Below, piece after piece: positions 1-5,234 of a stretch of DNA of 5,234 nucleotides; position 1 is the first letter of the stretch; every line of letters begins with the position of its first letter. The stretch spans positions 1 to 5,234 of the forward strand of contig JAQIBO010000392.1 of the NCBI GenBank assembly GCA_027859055.1, read 5' to 3'. The notes under the pieces are model-generated. The model had not been told where the DNA came from and did not search any database. It saw only the letters and a list, made by a program, of their open reading frames with translations. Position numbers and translations under genes: made by a program. Origin of the DNA: Spirochaeta sp. GTDB lineage: Bacteria; Spirochaetota; Spirochaetia; DSM-27196; Alkalispirochaetaceae.

Positions 1-113
1 CAATAATTCGGGAATACCGGAAAAGAGATTAGAACCCGGGAATCAGTTACTATTACGCGGGAATCATGTTCACAATATCTTGGGACATCGGGAGAAAATA
101 GCGCGGGCGTCTA
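1..113. mobile_element. Possible end of an insertion element interrupting the permease gene
   Basis: This stretch replaces the missing second half of the permease. Read on the minus strand after the permease stop, none of the three frames gives anything like an RbsC C-terminal half. The stretch contains two copies of TGATTCCCG on the minus strand (37-45 and 58-66, spaced 21 bp) and a partial third, TATTCCCG (9-16). Closely spaced short repeats near a terminus are typical of some insertion-sequence families, such as IS21-like elements, where they bind transposase. A terminus beginning TGTAGACG on the minus strand would fit the usual 5'-TG end. No transposase is visible, because the window ends here. 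A plus-strand frame is open from 2 to 163 but has no recognisable product. A plain deletion junction or an assembly join would look the same, so the call is tentative. Confidence 0.3.
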
Positions 114-130
114 CAGCAGGGTGCCCGCGC
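91..130 (-). terminator. Terminator-like hairpin overlapping the permease stop codon
   Basis: On the minus strand, GCGCGGGC (130-123) pairs perfectly with GCCCGCGC (108-101) around a 14-nt loop, followed by TATTTTC (100-94). The stem is all G/C and strong, but the loop is large and the T-tract is short. The left arm encodes part of the GAG in the permease C-terminus and the stop codon lies in the loop. The structure therefore exists only because of the sequence joined downstream of the break. It could end the operon transcript or be fortuitous. Confidence 0.4.
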
Positions 131-686
131 CCAGTTGCTCAAACCCCATATTGTTGAACTGTTCCTTTCCGACGAGATTGGCGAACGTCCGTCCGTTGTT
201 ACGAAGCCCCGCCATTCCACGAGCCGCGTACAGCATGCCGAGGGTTGCGATGAAGGGGTATACTTTGAGTCGTGTGATCACCAGGCCGTTGACTGCGCCG
301 ATTATGATCCCCGAAATCAGGGTAAGTACGATCACCATCCACACGTTGGGAAACAGGACAACACCGAATATCCCAAGCCGTATTCCTTCGTTTATGAGGC
401 CGCCGGCTATCATCGCCGTGAGCCCGACGATCGAACCAACTGACAGATCGATGCCGCCGGACAGAATGACAAACGTCATACCGACAGCCATGAGCGCGAT
501 GATCGCGACGTGCTTGGATATGATGATGATATTGCCGATGCTCAAGAAGCCGGGAGCCATGGAGGCGAATACAACTATTACGATGATGAGCGCCAAAAAG
601 GCGCGCCCTTTCATTAAAAACTCAAGGAGATCGGTCTTTGTCATTTTCAACGGCCCTTTCTTGTTGCTTCGCTCTATCTGCTTCAT
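111..686 (-). CDS. Truncated RbsC-type sugar ABC transporter permease (N-terminal part only)
   Basis: This is the N-terminal 191 residues of an inner-membrane permease of the CUT2 (ribose/xylose/polyol) ABC importer family. Family motifs are clear: GMTFVILSGGIDLSVGS at residues 69-85 and NGLVITRLKVYPFIATLG at 133-150. About five to six hydrophobic segments lie between residues 29 and 160. Full-length relatives have roughly 310-340 residues and about ten membrane segments. This one stops after GAGTLL, where homologues normally continue (typically with GIP). It therefore lacks the later helices and the conserved GGN...AA..SGI cytoplasmic loop region that contacts the ATPase. The start is supported by GGAGG at 696-700, 9 nt upstream. 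The gap to the ATPase gene is 26 nt, so the two are co-transcribed. As encoded it is unlikely to form a working channel, so I regard it as a gene remnant. The sequence past the stop shows no frameshifted continuation. Confidence 0.85.
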   Translation of the reverse strand: MKQIERSNKKGPLKMTKTDLLEFLMKGRAFLALIIVIVVFASMAPGFLSIGNIIIISKHVAIIALMAVGMTFVILSGGIDLSVGSIVGLTAMIAGGLINEGIRLGIFGVVLFPNVWMVIVLTLISGIIIGAVNGLVITRLKVYPFIATLGMLYAARGMAGLRNNGRTFANLVGKEQFNNMGFEQLGAGTLL

Positions 687-712
687 CTGTGCGGTCCTCC
701 GTCTGGTCTCTG

Positions 713-2272
713 TCAGGCAGTTGGTATTCCCTGTGAGGACGCCTCTACCAACTTGTCGTCGGTAACTTCGTCTCTTTCAAAATTTCCCGAGATGCGACCG
801 TTGGACATTACCAGGATACGGTCGGCCATCCGCGTGACTTCTTTCAGTTCTGATGACACGTAGATTACGCCATATCCTTGCGCGGCCAATTCATCGATAA
901 TCTGATAAATTTCAGACTTGGCGCCCACATCAACTCCGCGTGTCGGCTCATCGAGCAAAAGCACTCGCGGGGCGGTCAGAAGCCCCTTTGCGATGACAAC
1001 CTTCTGTTGGTTGCCGCCACTGAGAGAGGTGATTATCTGGTTTGGATCGGCAACTCGTATTCTCAGGCGCGCAATCATCTCTTCGGATGCACGTCTCTCC
1101 TGGGCTCGCTTGAGAAACAGACGAAAACGGTCCATATACTTGTGAAGGCTTGCCAGGATCATGTTGTGACTCACCGATAGTGTTGGAACGAAGCCGTCGT
1201 TCTTCCGATCCTCGGGAACCAGGACGAGGCCGGCGGCGATTCTTGAGGGAACATCGTTGGCCGTCAGCTTTTCTCCCTCCACTACGATGTCTCCCGTCGC
1301 GATGGGATGAGTACCCATGAGCGATTCCAGAAGTTCCGTTCGTCCCGCCCCCATCAATCCGTAGATACCGAGAATCTCGCCCCTCCGCAAATCAAAGGAG
1401 ACGTGATCAACGAGATATCCGCCGCCAACCTTGGGAAGTGAGAGGCCCGAAACGCGCATCAGCGTTTCTCCGGGATGGAAATTTTCACGGGTGAAGAGTG
1501 ATGACTCCTCGCGTCCGATCATGTTTTCCACGATCCAGGTGAGGTTCACCCGTGAGATCTCCTCATGGGCGACTAGATTTCCGTCTCGCAGGACAGATAT
1601 CCGGTCTCCGATCGACAGAATTTCCTCAAGACGGTGGGATATGTAAATGATCGATATACCCCGAGATTTCAGCTCCGCGATAACCCGGAAGAGCACCTCA
1701 ACCTCCTGGTTACTGAGGCTGGAAGTAGGCTCATCCATAATCAGCACGCGAATATCCTCGGTGAGCGCTTTGACGATCGCAATGATCTGCTGGTCGCCAA
1801 CGCGAAGGTCTCCCACGAGGCTATCCGGATCAATGTTATGTTCCAGACGCCCTAAAAGCTCGCGGGTTCGTTCTCGTTGCCACGCCTTGTCGATTCGCCC
1901 ACCTCGGTACACTTCCCGGGCAAGGAAGACGTTATCCATCACACTGAGATTCGGACAGAGGTCGAGCTCCTGGTAGATAATTCCGACTCCTCGTTTCATC
2001 GCCTCCAGGGGAGACCTGAAACGAATTTTCTCGCCGTCAATCTCTATGTGTCCCTCCGTCGGGACTTCGACACCGGCAAGGATATTCATCAGGGTCGATG
2101 TGCCGGCACCGTTCTCCCCAACCAGGGCGTTGACGGCGCCGCGATAGACGGGAAATGACACGTGATCAAGGGCAACGGTACCGGGGTATACCTTCGAAAT
2201 CTCCGCGGTCTTGAGTACAACCTCCATGTCGGGTGAATTGTCAGCTTTATCTGCTCGGGGATTATCGTTCAT
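713..2272 (-). CDS. RbsA-type sugar ABC transporter ATP-binding protein with altered Walker A
   Basis: This is a cytoplasmic ATPase of 519 residues with two fused nucleotide-binding domains, the usual layout and length for RbsA/MglA/XylG proteins that energise CUT2 importers. Domain 1 has a Q-loop (Q101), signature LRVGD (156-160), Walker B with DEPT (180-183) and the switch histidine H213. Its Walker A reads GENGAGTST (52-60), with threonine at 58 where lysine is nearly invariant (codon ACA, complement of 2099-2101). Domain 2 has the family's normally degenerate GLMGAGRTE (305-313), LVPEDRK (351-357), LSGGN (417-421), DEPTRGVD (441-448) and serine in place of the switch histidine. The start was chosen because GGAG at 2280-2283 lies 7 nt upstream. 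The alternative Met16 has no ribosome binding site. It lies 54 nt downstream of the DUF2291 gene and directly precedes the truncated permease. Family identity is certain; activity is doubtful. Confidence 0.94.
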   Translation of the reverse strand: MNDNPRADKADNSPDMEVVLKTAEISKVYPGTVALDHVSFPVYRGAVNALVGENGAGTSTLMNILAGVEVPTEGHIEIDGEKIRFRSPLEAMKRGVGIIYQELDLCPNLSVMDNVFLAREVYRGGRIDKAWQRERTRELLGRLEHNIDPDSLVGDLRVGDQQIIAIVKALTEDIRVLIMDEPTSSLSNQEVEVLFRVIAELKSRGISIIYISHRLEEILSIGDRISVLRDGNLVAHEEISRVNLTWIVENMIGREESSLFTRENFHPGETLMRVSGLSLPKVGGGYLVDHVSFDLRRGEILGIYGLMGAGRTELLESLMGTHPIATGDIVVEGEKLTANDVPSRIAAGLVLVPEDRKNDGFVPTLSVSHNMILASLHKYMDRFRLFLKRAQERRASEEMIARLRIRVADPNQIITSLSGGNQQKVVIAKGLLTAPRVLLLDEPTRGVDVGAKSEIYQIIDELAAQGYGVIYVSSELKEVTRMADRILVMSNGRISGNFERDEVTDDKLVEASSQGIPTA

Positions 2273-2326
2273 CAGGTCGCTCCAAGGGGTGCCATATCGG
2301 ACGCCGTTGCCGCCGGGAAGAATGCT

Positions 2327-3022
2327 TTATTCCACTTCAAGATGCGTTGGGGTGACATAAATCGTACTCAGGTCTATCGCAACCCGATTGAATGTTCGTA
2401 TCGAAAATGCGCCGCGAAAACTGATTCTCTTGCCCACAAGTTCGTCTGTGTCGAGAGTTTCCAGAATCTCGTCGTTGATCTTTCGGTTTATCGCCGCTGC
2501 AACCCTGCCGTACTCGGTCTGGTCGCGAAAATCGCCGAAGCTGATAAACCCCACGGCGTCCCGGACGGAGCTCTCGTCACTTGGAATTCTCGGTCCGATG
2601 AAGAGGCGCACCTCCGCGGGACCATCATAGCCGTCCAAAGCGAGTTGAAGCGTCCCCACTCTCGACTCGGTGTCGACAGCGACAACTTCGCCGCGGCCGG
2701 CCACCATGTACACGTGGGCCTCGCCGTTGGTTACCCGTCCGTACTTTTTGGCAACATCGGTCAACCGCTCTTTGGACGCCACGCCTTCTTCGTCTACTTC
2801 AAACTCGGAGAGTATCTTCGCGAGATCCTCAGCGTTTTTATCTACTGTCGGGATTAACGTGGCTTCCCAGATCTGTTCTACATATTCGTCGGCGTCATAC
2901 ACACCTGCGAGCAAAACCGCTTCTACCTGCTCCACGGTTACCACGGTAAAACCGTAGCGGGCGGATACGAATACCGTCGCCGCCAGAAATAAAGCTACCA
3001 ACACAATCTTGATTCGTTTCAT
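2327..3022 (-). CDS. DUF2291 family envelope protein of a sugar ABC operon
   Basis: This 231-residue protein has an N-terminal hydrophobic segment (about residues 4-20, after MKRIK) that acts as a signal peptide or anchor, so the rest should be periplasmic. The body matches what I know of the DUF2291 family: YVEQIWEATLIPTV (47-60), KYGRV (93-97), GRGEVVAVDTESRVGTLQL (109-127), IGPRIPSDESSVRDAVGFI (142-160), FGDFRDQTEYGRVAAAIN (162-179) and a C-terminal ITP-like VTPTHLEVE. Members commonly sit between the binding-protein and ATPase genes of sugar or polyol importers, as here. Their biochemical role is not known to me. Relatives are often annotated as lipoproteins, but this protein contains no cysteine at all, so it cannot be lipidated. 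AAGGAG at 3036-3041 is about 13 nt before the ATG, a long spacing, and there is no better in-frame start nearby. Confidence 0.88.
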   Translation of the reverse strand: MKRIKIVLVALFLAATVFVSARYGFTVVTVEQVEAVLLAGVYDADEYVEQIWEATLIPTVDKNAEDLAKILSEFEVDEEGVASKERLTDVAKKYGRVTNGEAHVYMVAGRGEVVAVDTESRVGTLQLALDGYDGPAEVRLFIGPRIPSDESSVRDAVGFISFGDFRDQTEYGRVAAAINRKINDEILETLDTDELVGKRISFRGAFSIRTFNRVAIDLSTIYVTPTHLEVE

Positions 3023-3060
3023 CGCGGACGGCCGTCTCCTTGCTGTCGACTGTATAATGA

Positions 3061-3090
3061 ATCGAGCACCGAAAAGAATCGGTGCTCGAT
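3061..3090 (-). other. Intercistronic stem-loop after the binding-protein gene
   Basis: This is a perfect 12-bp inverted repeat, ATCGAGCACCGA (3061-3072) and TCGGTGCTCGAT (3079-3090), with a 6-nt loop. It starts 21 nt past the binding-protein stop codon on the operon strand. The sequence after it (TCATTATACA on the minus strand) has no real T-run, so it is not a classical intrinsic terminator. In ABC import operons a stem-loop at this position often protects the upstream transcript or partly attenuates transcription, giving an excess of binding protein over membrane components. That role is inferred here. Confidence 0.75.
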
Positions 3091-3111
3091 CATGTGGGTC
3101 AATTGTACTCT

Positions 3112-4086
3112 CTACTGGACCGGTGCGAAACTTCTGTATTGATCGGCGTTCTCGGGTGTGATGACAACCATATCAATAGACTGTTTTTCCGGGAGTCCGG
3201 TACTGCCGGTTCGGATCCATTCGTCCGCCTGAATCGCTGCTCTCTGGGCCATCTCTGCAACCGGTTGAAGCGACGTCGCCTCGAGCTCACCGCGCAGTAT
3301 CGATTGGAGCGCATCATCGCTTCCATCAAACCCAACGACGATGACGTCATCCCGGCCTGCCGCCAGAAGGGCCGCCTGCGCACCGAGAGCCATCGTATCG
3401 TTACCGGCGATAACACCGGATATGTCCGGGTGTTGTTGCAGCAACGTTTCCATCACCGAAAAACCTTCAGTCTGGCTCCAGTTAGCGGTCTGCTGCGCGA
3501 CCATTTCCATATCCGGGTATTCATCGAGAACGTCGTGATACCCCTGCGAGCGGACGTGGGCGTTGGTGTCCGTGTCTCGCCCGGTCAGCTCAACGTAGGT
3601 ACCATCGTACTCCATAAGTTCGGCGAAGTACTCAGCCAGGATCGTCGCGCCCTGGTAGTTGTTGGAAACGATCTGGGAAACGGCGAGGTCCTCTTCAGTT
3701 ATTTCCCGGTCTACGAGAAACACACCGATACCAGCGTCATTCGCGGCACGGACCGCGGACACGGTGGCGTCAGCACCCGCGTTGTCCAGAATGATCGCGG
3801 AAACGCCCTGGGCGATCATACTCTCAAACTGCTCCATCTGTTTGGTAGCGTCATCGTCGTGAACGAGCTTCACCGTCTCGTAACCGAGCTCCTCCGCCTT
3901 GGATGCAGCCATATCCTGCATCGTCCCGAAAAACGGATTCTCAACGGGCGGTACGATCACCGCGATCGTTTTTGGTCCATCCGATTCGGCCCCGTCGGTT
4001 GCAGCCTCTTGTTGGCCGCCGGCAAAAGCGGTTTCCGCAGCAAACGTGATCATGATGACGATCATAAGAAATGATCTTTTGTTCAT
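3112..4086 (-). CDS. Periplasmic sugar-binding protein, RbsB/CUT2 family
   Basis: This is a 324-residue periplasmic binding protein (type I fold) that captures the sugar or polyol and delivers it to the importer. Residues 1-22 form a signal peptide (MNKRSF, hydrophobic core, then AFA before GGQQEAA) with no lipobox cysteine. By comparison with E. coli RbsB, ligand contacts are largely preserved: N50, F52, F53, D126-R127, R179, N229, D254 and Q274. W203 stands where RbsB has a phenylalanine. This points to a pentose-, hexose- or polyol-like ligand, but I cannot name it. The start at 4086 is fixed by AAGGAGGT at 4092-4099, 5 nt upstream, and by the signal peptide. An in-frame Met 31 codons further out would bury the signal. 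It is the first gene of the operon and appears intact, unlike its ATPase and permease partners. Confidence 0.96.
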   Translation of the reverse strand: MNKRSFLMIVIMITFAAETAFAGGQQEAATDGAESDGPKTIAVIVPPVENPFFGTMQDMAASKAEELGYETVKLVHDDDATKQMEQFESMIAQGVSAIILDNAGADATVSAVRAANDAGIGVFLVDREITEEDLAVSQIVSNNYQGATILAEYFAELMEYDGTYVELTGRDTDTNAHVRSQGYHDVLDEYPDMEMVAQQTANWSQTEGFSVMETLLQQHPDISGVIAGNDTMALGAQAALLAAGRDDVIVVGFDGSDDALQSILRGELEATSLQPVAEMAQRAAIQADEWIRTGSTGLPEKQSIDMVVITPENADQYRSFAPVQ

Positions 4087-4217
4087 AGAAAACCTCCTTG
4101 AAATATACCAGGTCTTTCCACCTCCGCGCCCCGTCTCGAGACGCAGAAGTATCGTGGTTGTGGCCCACACCCCGGTCACCTGGAACTGCTTCTTACGCGC
4201 CCCAAATAACCTTCGTA
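4087..4217 (-). other. Long 5' leader of the transport operon
   Basis: About 130 nt separate the predicted transcription start (near 4217) from the ATG. The leader contains a perfect 12-bp palindrome, CGTCTCGAGACG (4132-4143), a short near-palindrome TGTGGCCCACA (4160-4170) and two copies of GGGGCGCG on the minus strand (4125-4132 and 4196-4203). I recognise no known riboswitch class. The leader is more GC-rich than the flanking promoter DNA. Confidence 0.45.
4092..4099 (-). promoter_or_regulatory. Strong ribosome binding site for the binding-protein gene
   Basis: AAGGAGGT on the minus strand is a full eight-base match to the anti-Shine-Dalgarno sequence, 5 nt before the ATG. It decides the start codon and predicts high translation, as expected for the abundant periplasmic component. 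Confidence 0.9.
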
Positions 4218-4252
4218 TATTTACGTATAAACTCGTTTAGTTTCGCTGTCAA
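4213..4252 (-). promoter_or_regulatory. Candidate DeoR-type operator: four 10-bp-phased repeats
   Basis: Read on the minus strand, four consecutive 10-mers each end in a CGA or CGT core: TTGACAGCGA, AACTAAACGA, GTTTATACGT and AAATATACGA. The spacing is exactly one helical turn, so the cores lie on one face of the DNA and span the whole operon promoter from the -35 to the start site. DeoR-family proteins often bind several direct repeats as higher oligomers, and the gene for one lies divergently next door. Binding here would block the polymerase. Assignment to that regulator is inferred. Confidence 0.5.
4224..4252 (-). promoter_or_regulatory. Sigma-70-type promoter of the transport operon
   Basis: On the minus strand a perfect -35 TTGACA (4252-4247) is followed by a 17-nt spacer and a -10 TATACG (4229-4224, four of six matches). 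This places transcription start near 4217. It is the best promoter match in the divergent region for the minus-strand genes. Confidence 0.7.
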
Positions 4253-4323
4253 GGAAAATATCCTGCGGAAAGTTCTTTTTTTCCCGAATACCGGATTGAT
4301 TGACCGTTTCAGGGTTGTTTTTG

Positions 4324-4353
4324 TTGGCAAAGCGATAAGAATCGGCGTATGAT
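4324..4353 (+). promoter_or_regulatory. Promoter of the DeoR-family regulator gene
   Basis: -35 TTGGCA (4324-4329, five of six) and -10 TATGAT (4348-4353, five of six) are separated by 18 nt. The predicted start near 4360 leaves a leader of about 30 nt containing GGAGG (4378-4382). The roughly 70 bp between this promoter and the operon promoter include a run of eight T (4275-4282) but no clear further sites. Confidence 0.6.
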
Positions 4354-4389
4354 CAGGGTATCTTCAATGTTGCTTTCGGAGGCTCAACT

Positions 4390-5157
4390 GTGCTGGCCCA
4401 AGAACGTCGATCAAAAATTCTGGAACTCCTGCAGGAAGAAGGCTCTGCGCGAGTCAGTTATCTGAGCGACGCATTCAGCGTCTCCGAGCCAACGATTCGC
4501 CAGGATCTCGAGCGCCTGGAGCGGGAGGGACACATCGTCAGGGAGCACGGCGGCGCATACCTTCGATCAGTTGCCTCGCAAGTGAGCACACTTTCTCTCC
4601 AGCATATTGAGAACATGGATAAAAAACGGGCAATCGCACGACAGGCGGCCGATTTTGTTCACGACGGGGATCGCCTCATTCTTGATTCCGGTTCCACAGT
4701 GACCGAGATCTCCAAGCTCCTGAAGGGTCACAAGGACCTGACCGTGGTAACAAATGCGCTGAATATTGCACTTATCGTAGGTAGTGAGTACGGTTTTGAA
4801 CTTTTTGTTACTGGTGGGGAGTTTAAAGCACCGACGCTTTCACTCACCGGCCCAAAGGCGCAAGCGTCCCTGGAGAACGTCTACGTCGACAAACTGTTTC
4901 TTGCCACCGGCGGTATTTCGCCAAATCTTGAACTCACCTACCCGGGTATGGCAGACCTGCCGGTCAAACGGGCCATGATGGAAGCGGCTACAACGGTCTA
5001 CCTTGTCGCGGATTCAACGAAGATCGGAAAACGCTCCTTTGCGTCTCTCGGCTCGATGAAAGACATCGATGTCTTTATCACCGATGAAGAGATCGGCGCG
5101 GAGGCGGTTGGACGTATATCCGATCTCGGGGTCTCCGTCGTGATCGCAAAACCGTAA
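4390..5157 (+). CDS. DeoR/GlpR-family transcriptional repressor
   Basis: This 255-residue cytoplasmic regulator has the full family layout and normal length. Residues 1-57 form the DeoR-type winged helix-turn-helix: RRSKILELLQEEG (6-18), VSEPTIRQDLERLEREG (31-47) and REHGGA (51-56). Residues about 75-230 form the DeoRC sugar-phosphate sensor, with DSGST (99-103), VTNALNIA (120-127), TGG (141-143), DKLFLATGGI (167-176) and VADSTKIGKRSF (206-217). Such proteins normally repress sugar or polyol catabolic operons and release DNA when a phosphorylated intermediate binds the DSGST pocket. The start is GTG, supported by GGAGG at 4378-4382, 7 nt upstream. Its divergent position next to the transporter makes that operon the likely target. 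No key residue appears to be missing. The effector is unknown. Confidence 0.95.
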   Translation: MLAQERRSKILELLQEEGSARVSYLSDAFSVSEPTIRQDLERLEREGHIVREHGGAYLRSVASQVSTLSLQHIENMDKKRAIARQAADFVHDGDRLILDSGSTVTEISKLLKGHKDLTVVTNALNIALIVGSEYGFELFVTGGEFKAPTLSLTGPKAQASLENVYVDKLFLATGGISPNLELTYPGMADLPVKRAMMEAATTVYLVADSTKIGKRSFASLGSMKDIDVFITDEEIGAEAVGRISDLGVSVVIAKP

Positions 5158-5200
5158 AACTTCCGAATACTTTTTTTTACTTATTTTTATGCACGTTTTT
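5154..5200 (+). terminator. Weak T-rich termination region after the regulator gene
   Basis: GTAAAA (5154-5159) can pair with TTTTAC (5175-5180), followed by TTATTTTTATG. A run of eight T lies at 5171-5178. The stem is A/T-rich with a 15-nt loop, so intrinsic termination would be weak. This is the only termination signal I can see for the regulator gene. Confidence 0.3.
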
Positions 5201-5201
5201 C

Positions 5202-5230
5202 TTGATTAAACGAAAAATACGTACTACGCT
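5202..5230 (+). promoter_or_regulatory. Possible second regulator-controlled promoter at the window edge
   Basis: TTGATT (5202-5207), a 17-nt spacer and TACGCT (5225-5230) form a weak promoter-like pair. Inside it, TAAACGA (5207-5213) and ATACGTA (5218-5224) match two consecutive elements of the operator candidate at the transport promoter, though spaced 9 bp instead of 10 from core to core. It would control a gene beyond the right edge. The -10 match is poor. Confidence 0.25.
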
Positions 5231-5234
5231 TGTC

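Noticed and set aside
121..765. A 214-codon plus-strand frame opposite the permease and the end of the ATPase
   Set aside because: Its translation (many M, P, R, S) is the typical mirror of a membrane-protein gene on the other strand, and it spans two real genes.
1330..1370. Lack of a Walker A lysine in the second ATPase domain (GLMGAGRTE)
   Set aside because: This degeneracy is the normal state of the C-terminal domain in the RbsA/MglA family, so it is not an anomaly of this gene.
3053..3058. A perfect TATAAT on the plus strand
   Set aside because: No -35 element lies at 16-18 nt upstream, and transcription from it would only run antisense into the binding-protein gene.
3082..4074. A 330-codon open frame on the plus strand, antisense to the binding-protein gene
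   Set aside because: It lies wholly opposite a clear family gene. Its translation is rich in R, H and V with no recognisable motif, and there is no ribosome binding site. It is a codon-bias shadow.
4087..4179. An upstream in-frame ATG adding 31 residues to the binding protein
   Set aside because: The extension is not signal-like and would bury the signal peptide. The AAGGAGGT site at 4092-4099 clearly serves the ATG at 4086.
4286..4294. GAATACCGG shared between the divergent region and positions 12-20
   Set aside because: A 9-bp match between distant sites is expected many times by chance in 5 kb, and the surrounding bases do not align.
4325..4340. A catabolite-responsive (cre-like) element around AAAGCG upstream of the regulator
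   Set aside because: Only about 8 of 14 consensus positions match and the right half-site is poor. It overlaps the regulator promoter by chance composition.

Overview
The window carries one sugar-type ABC import locus and its likely regulator, arranged divergently. The substrate-binding protein has a signal peptide ending in AFA followed by GGQQEAA and no lipobox. That style is common in Spirochaetaceae importers, so I infer a free-living spirochaete with moderate GC. This is an inference from one protein style and not proof.

On the minus strand, reading right to left, lie a CUT2 (ribose/pentose/polyol-type) periplasmic binding protein (4086-3112), a DUF2291 envelope protein (3022-2327), a two-domain RbsA-type ATPase (2272-713) and the N-terminal 191 residues of an RbsC-type permease (686-111). 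Short gaps and a ribosome binding site before each gene indicate one operon. A strong promoter (TTGACA, 17 nt, TATACG) sits about 130 nt upstream of the binding-protein gene. A perfect 12-bp stem-loop lies between the binding-protein gene and the next gene. On the plus strand, 4390-5157 encodes a DeoR/GlpR-family repressor with its own promoter facing away from the operon.

The 303-bp divergent intergenic region holds both promoters. It also holds four 10-bp-phased repeats with CGA/CGT cores across the operon promoter, a good candidate operator for the DeoR protein. A related sequence appears at the extreme right end of the window.

The unexpected part is that the transporter looks broken. The permease stops after about 60% of its normal length and the sequence beyond it does not resemble permease in any frame. 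It carries short repeats (TGATTCCCG) of the kind seen at the ends of some insertion sequences. Separately, the ATPase has threonine (T58) in place of the catalytic Walker A lysine in its N-terminal, normally active, nucleotide-binding domain. Together these suggest a decaying or non-transporting operon, unless one or both are sequence or assembly errors. I see no CRISPR array, tRNA, rRNA or recognisable defence system.
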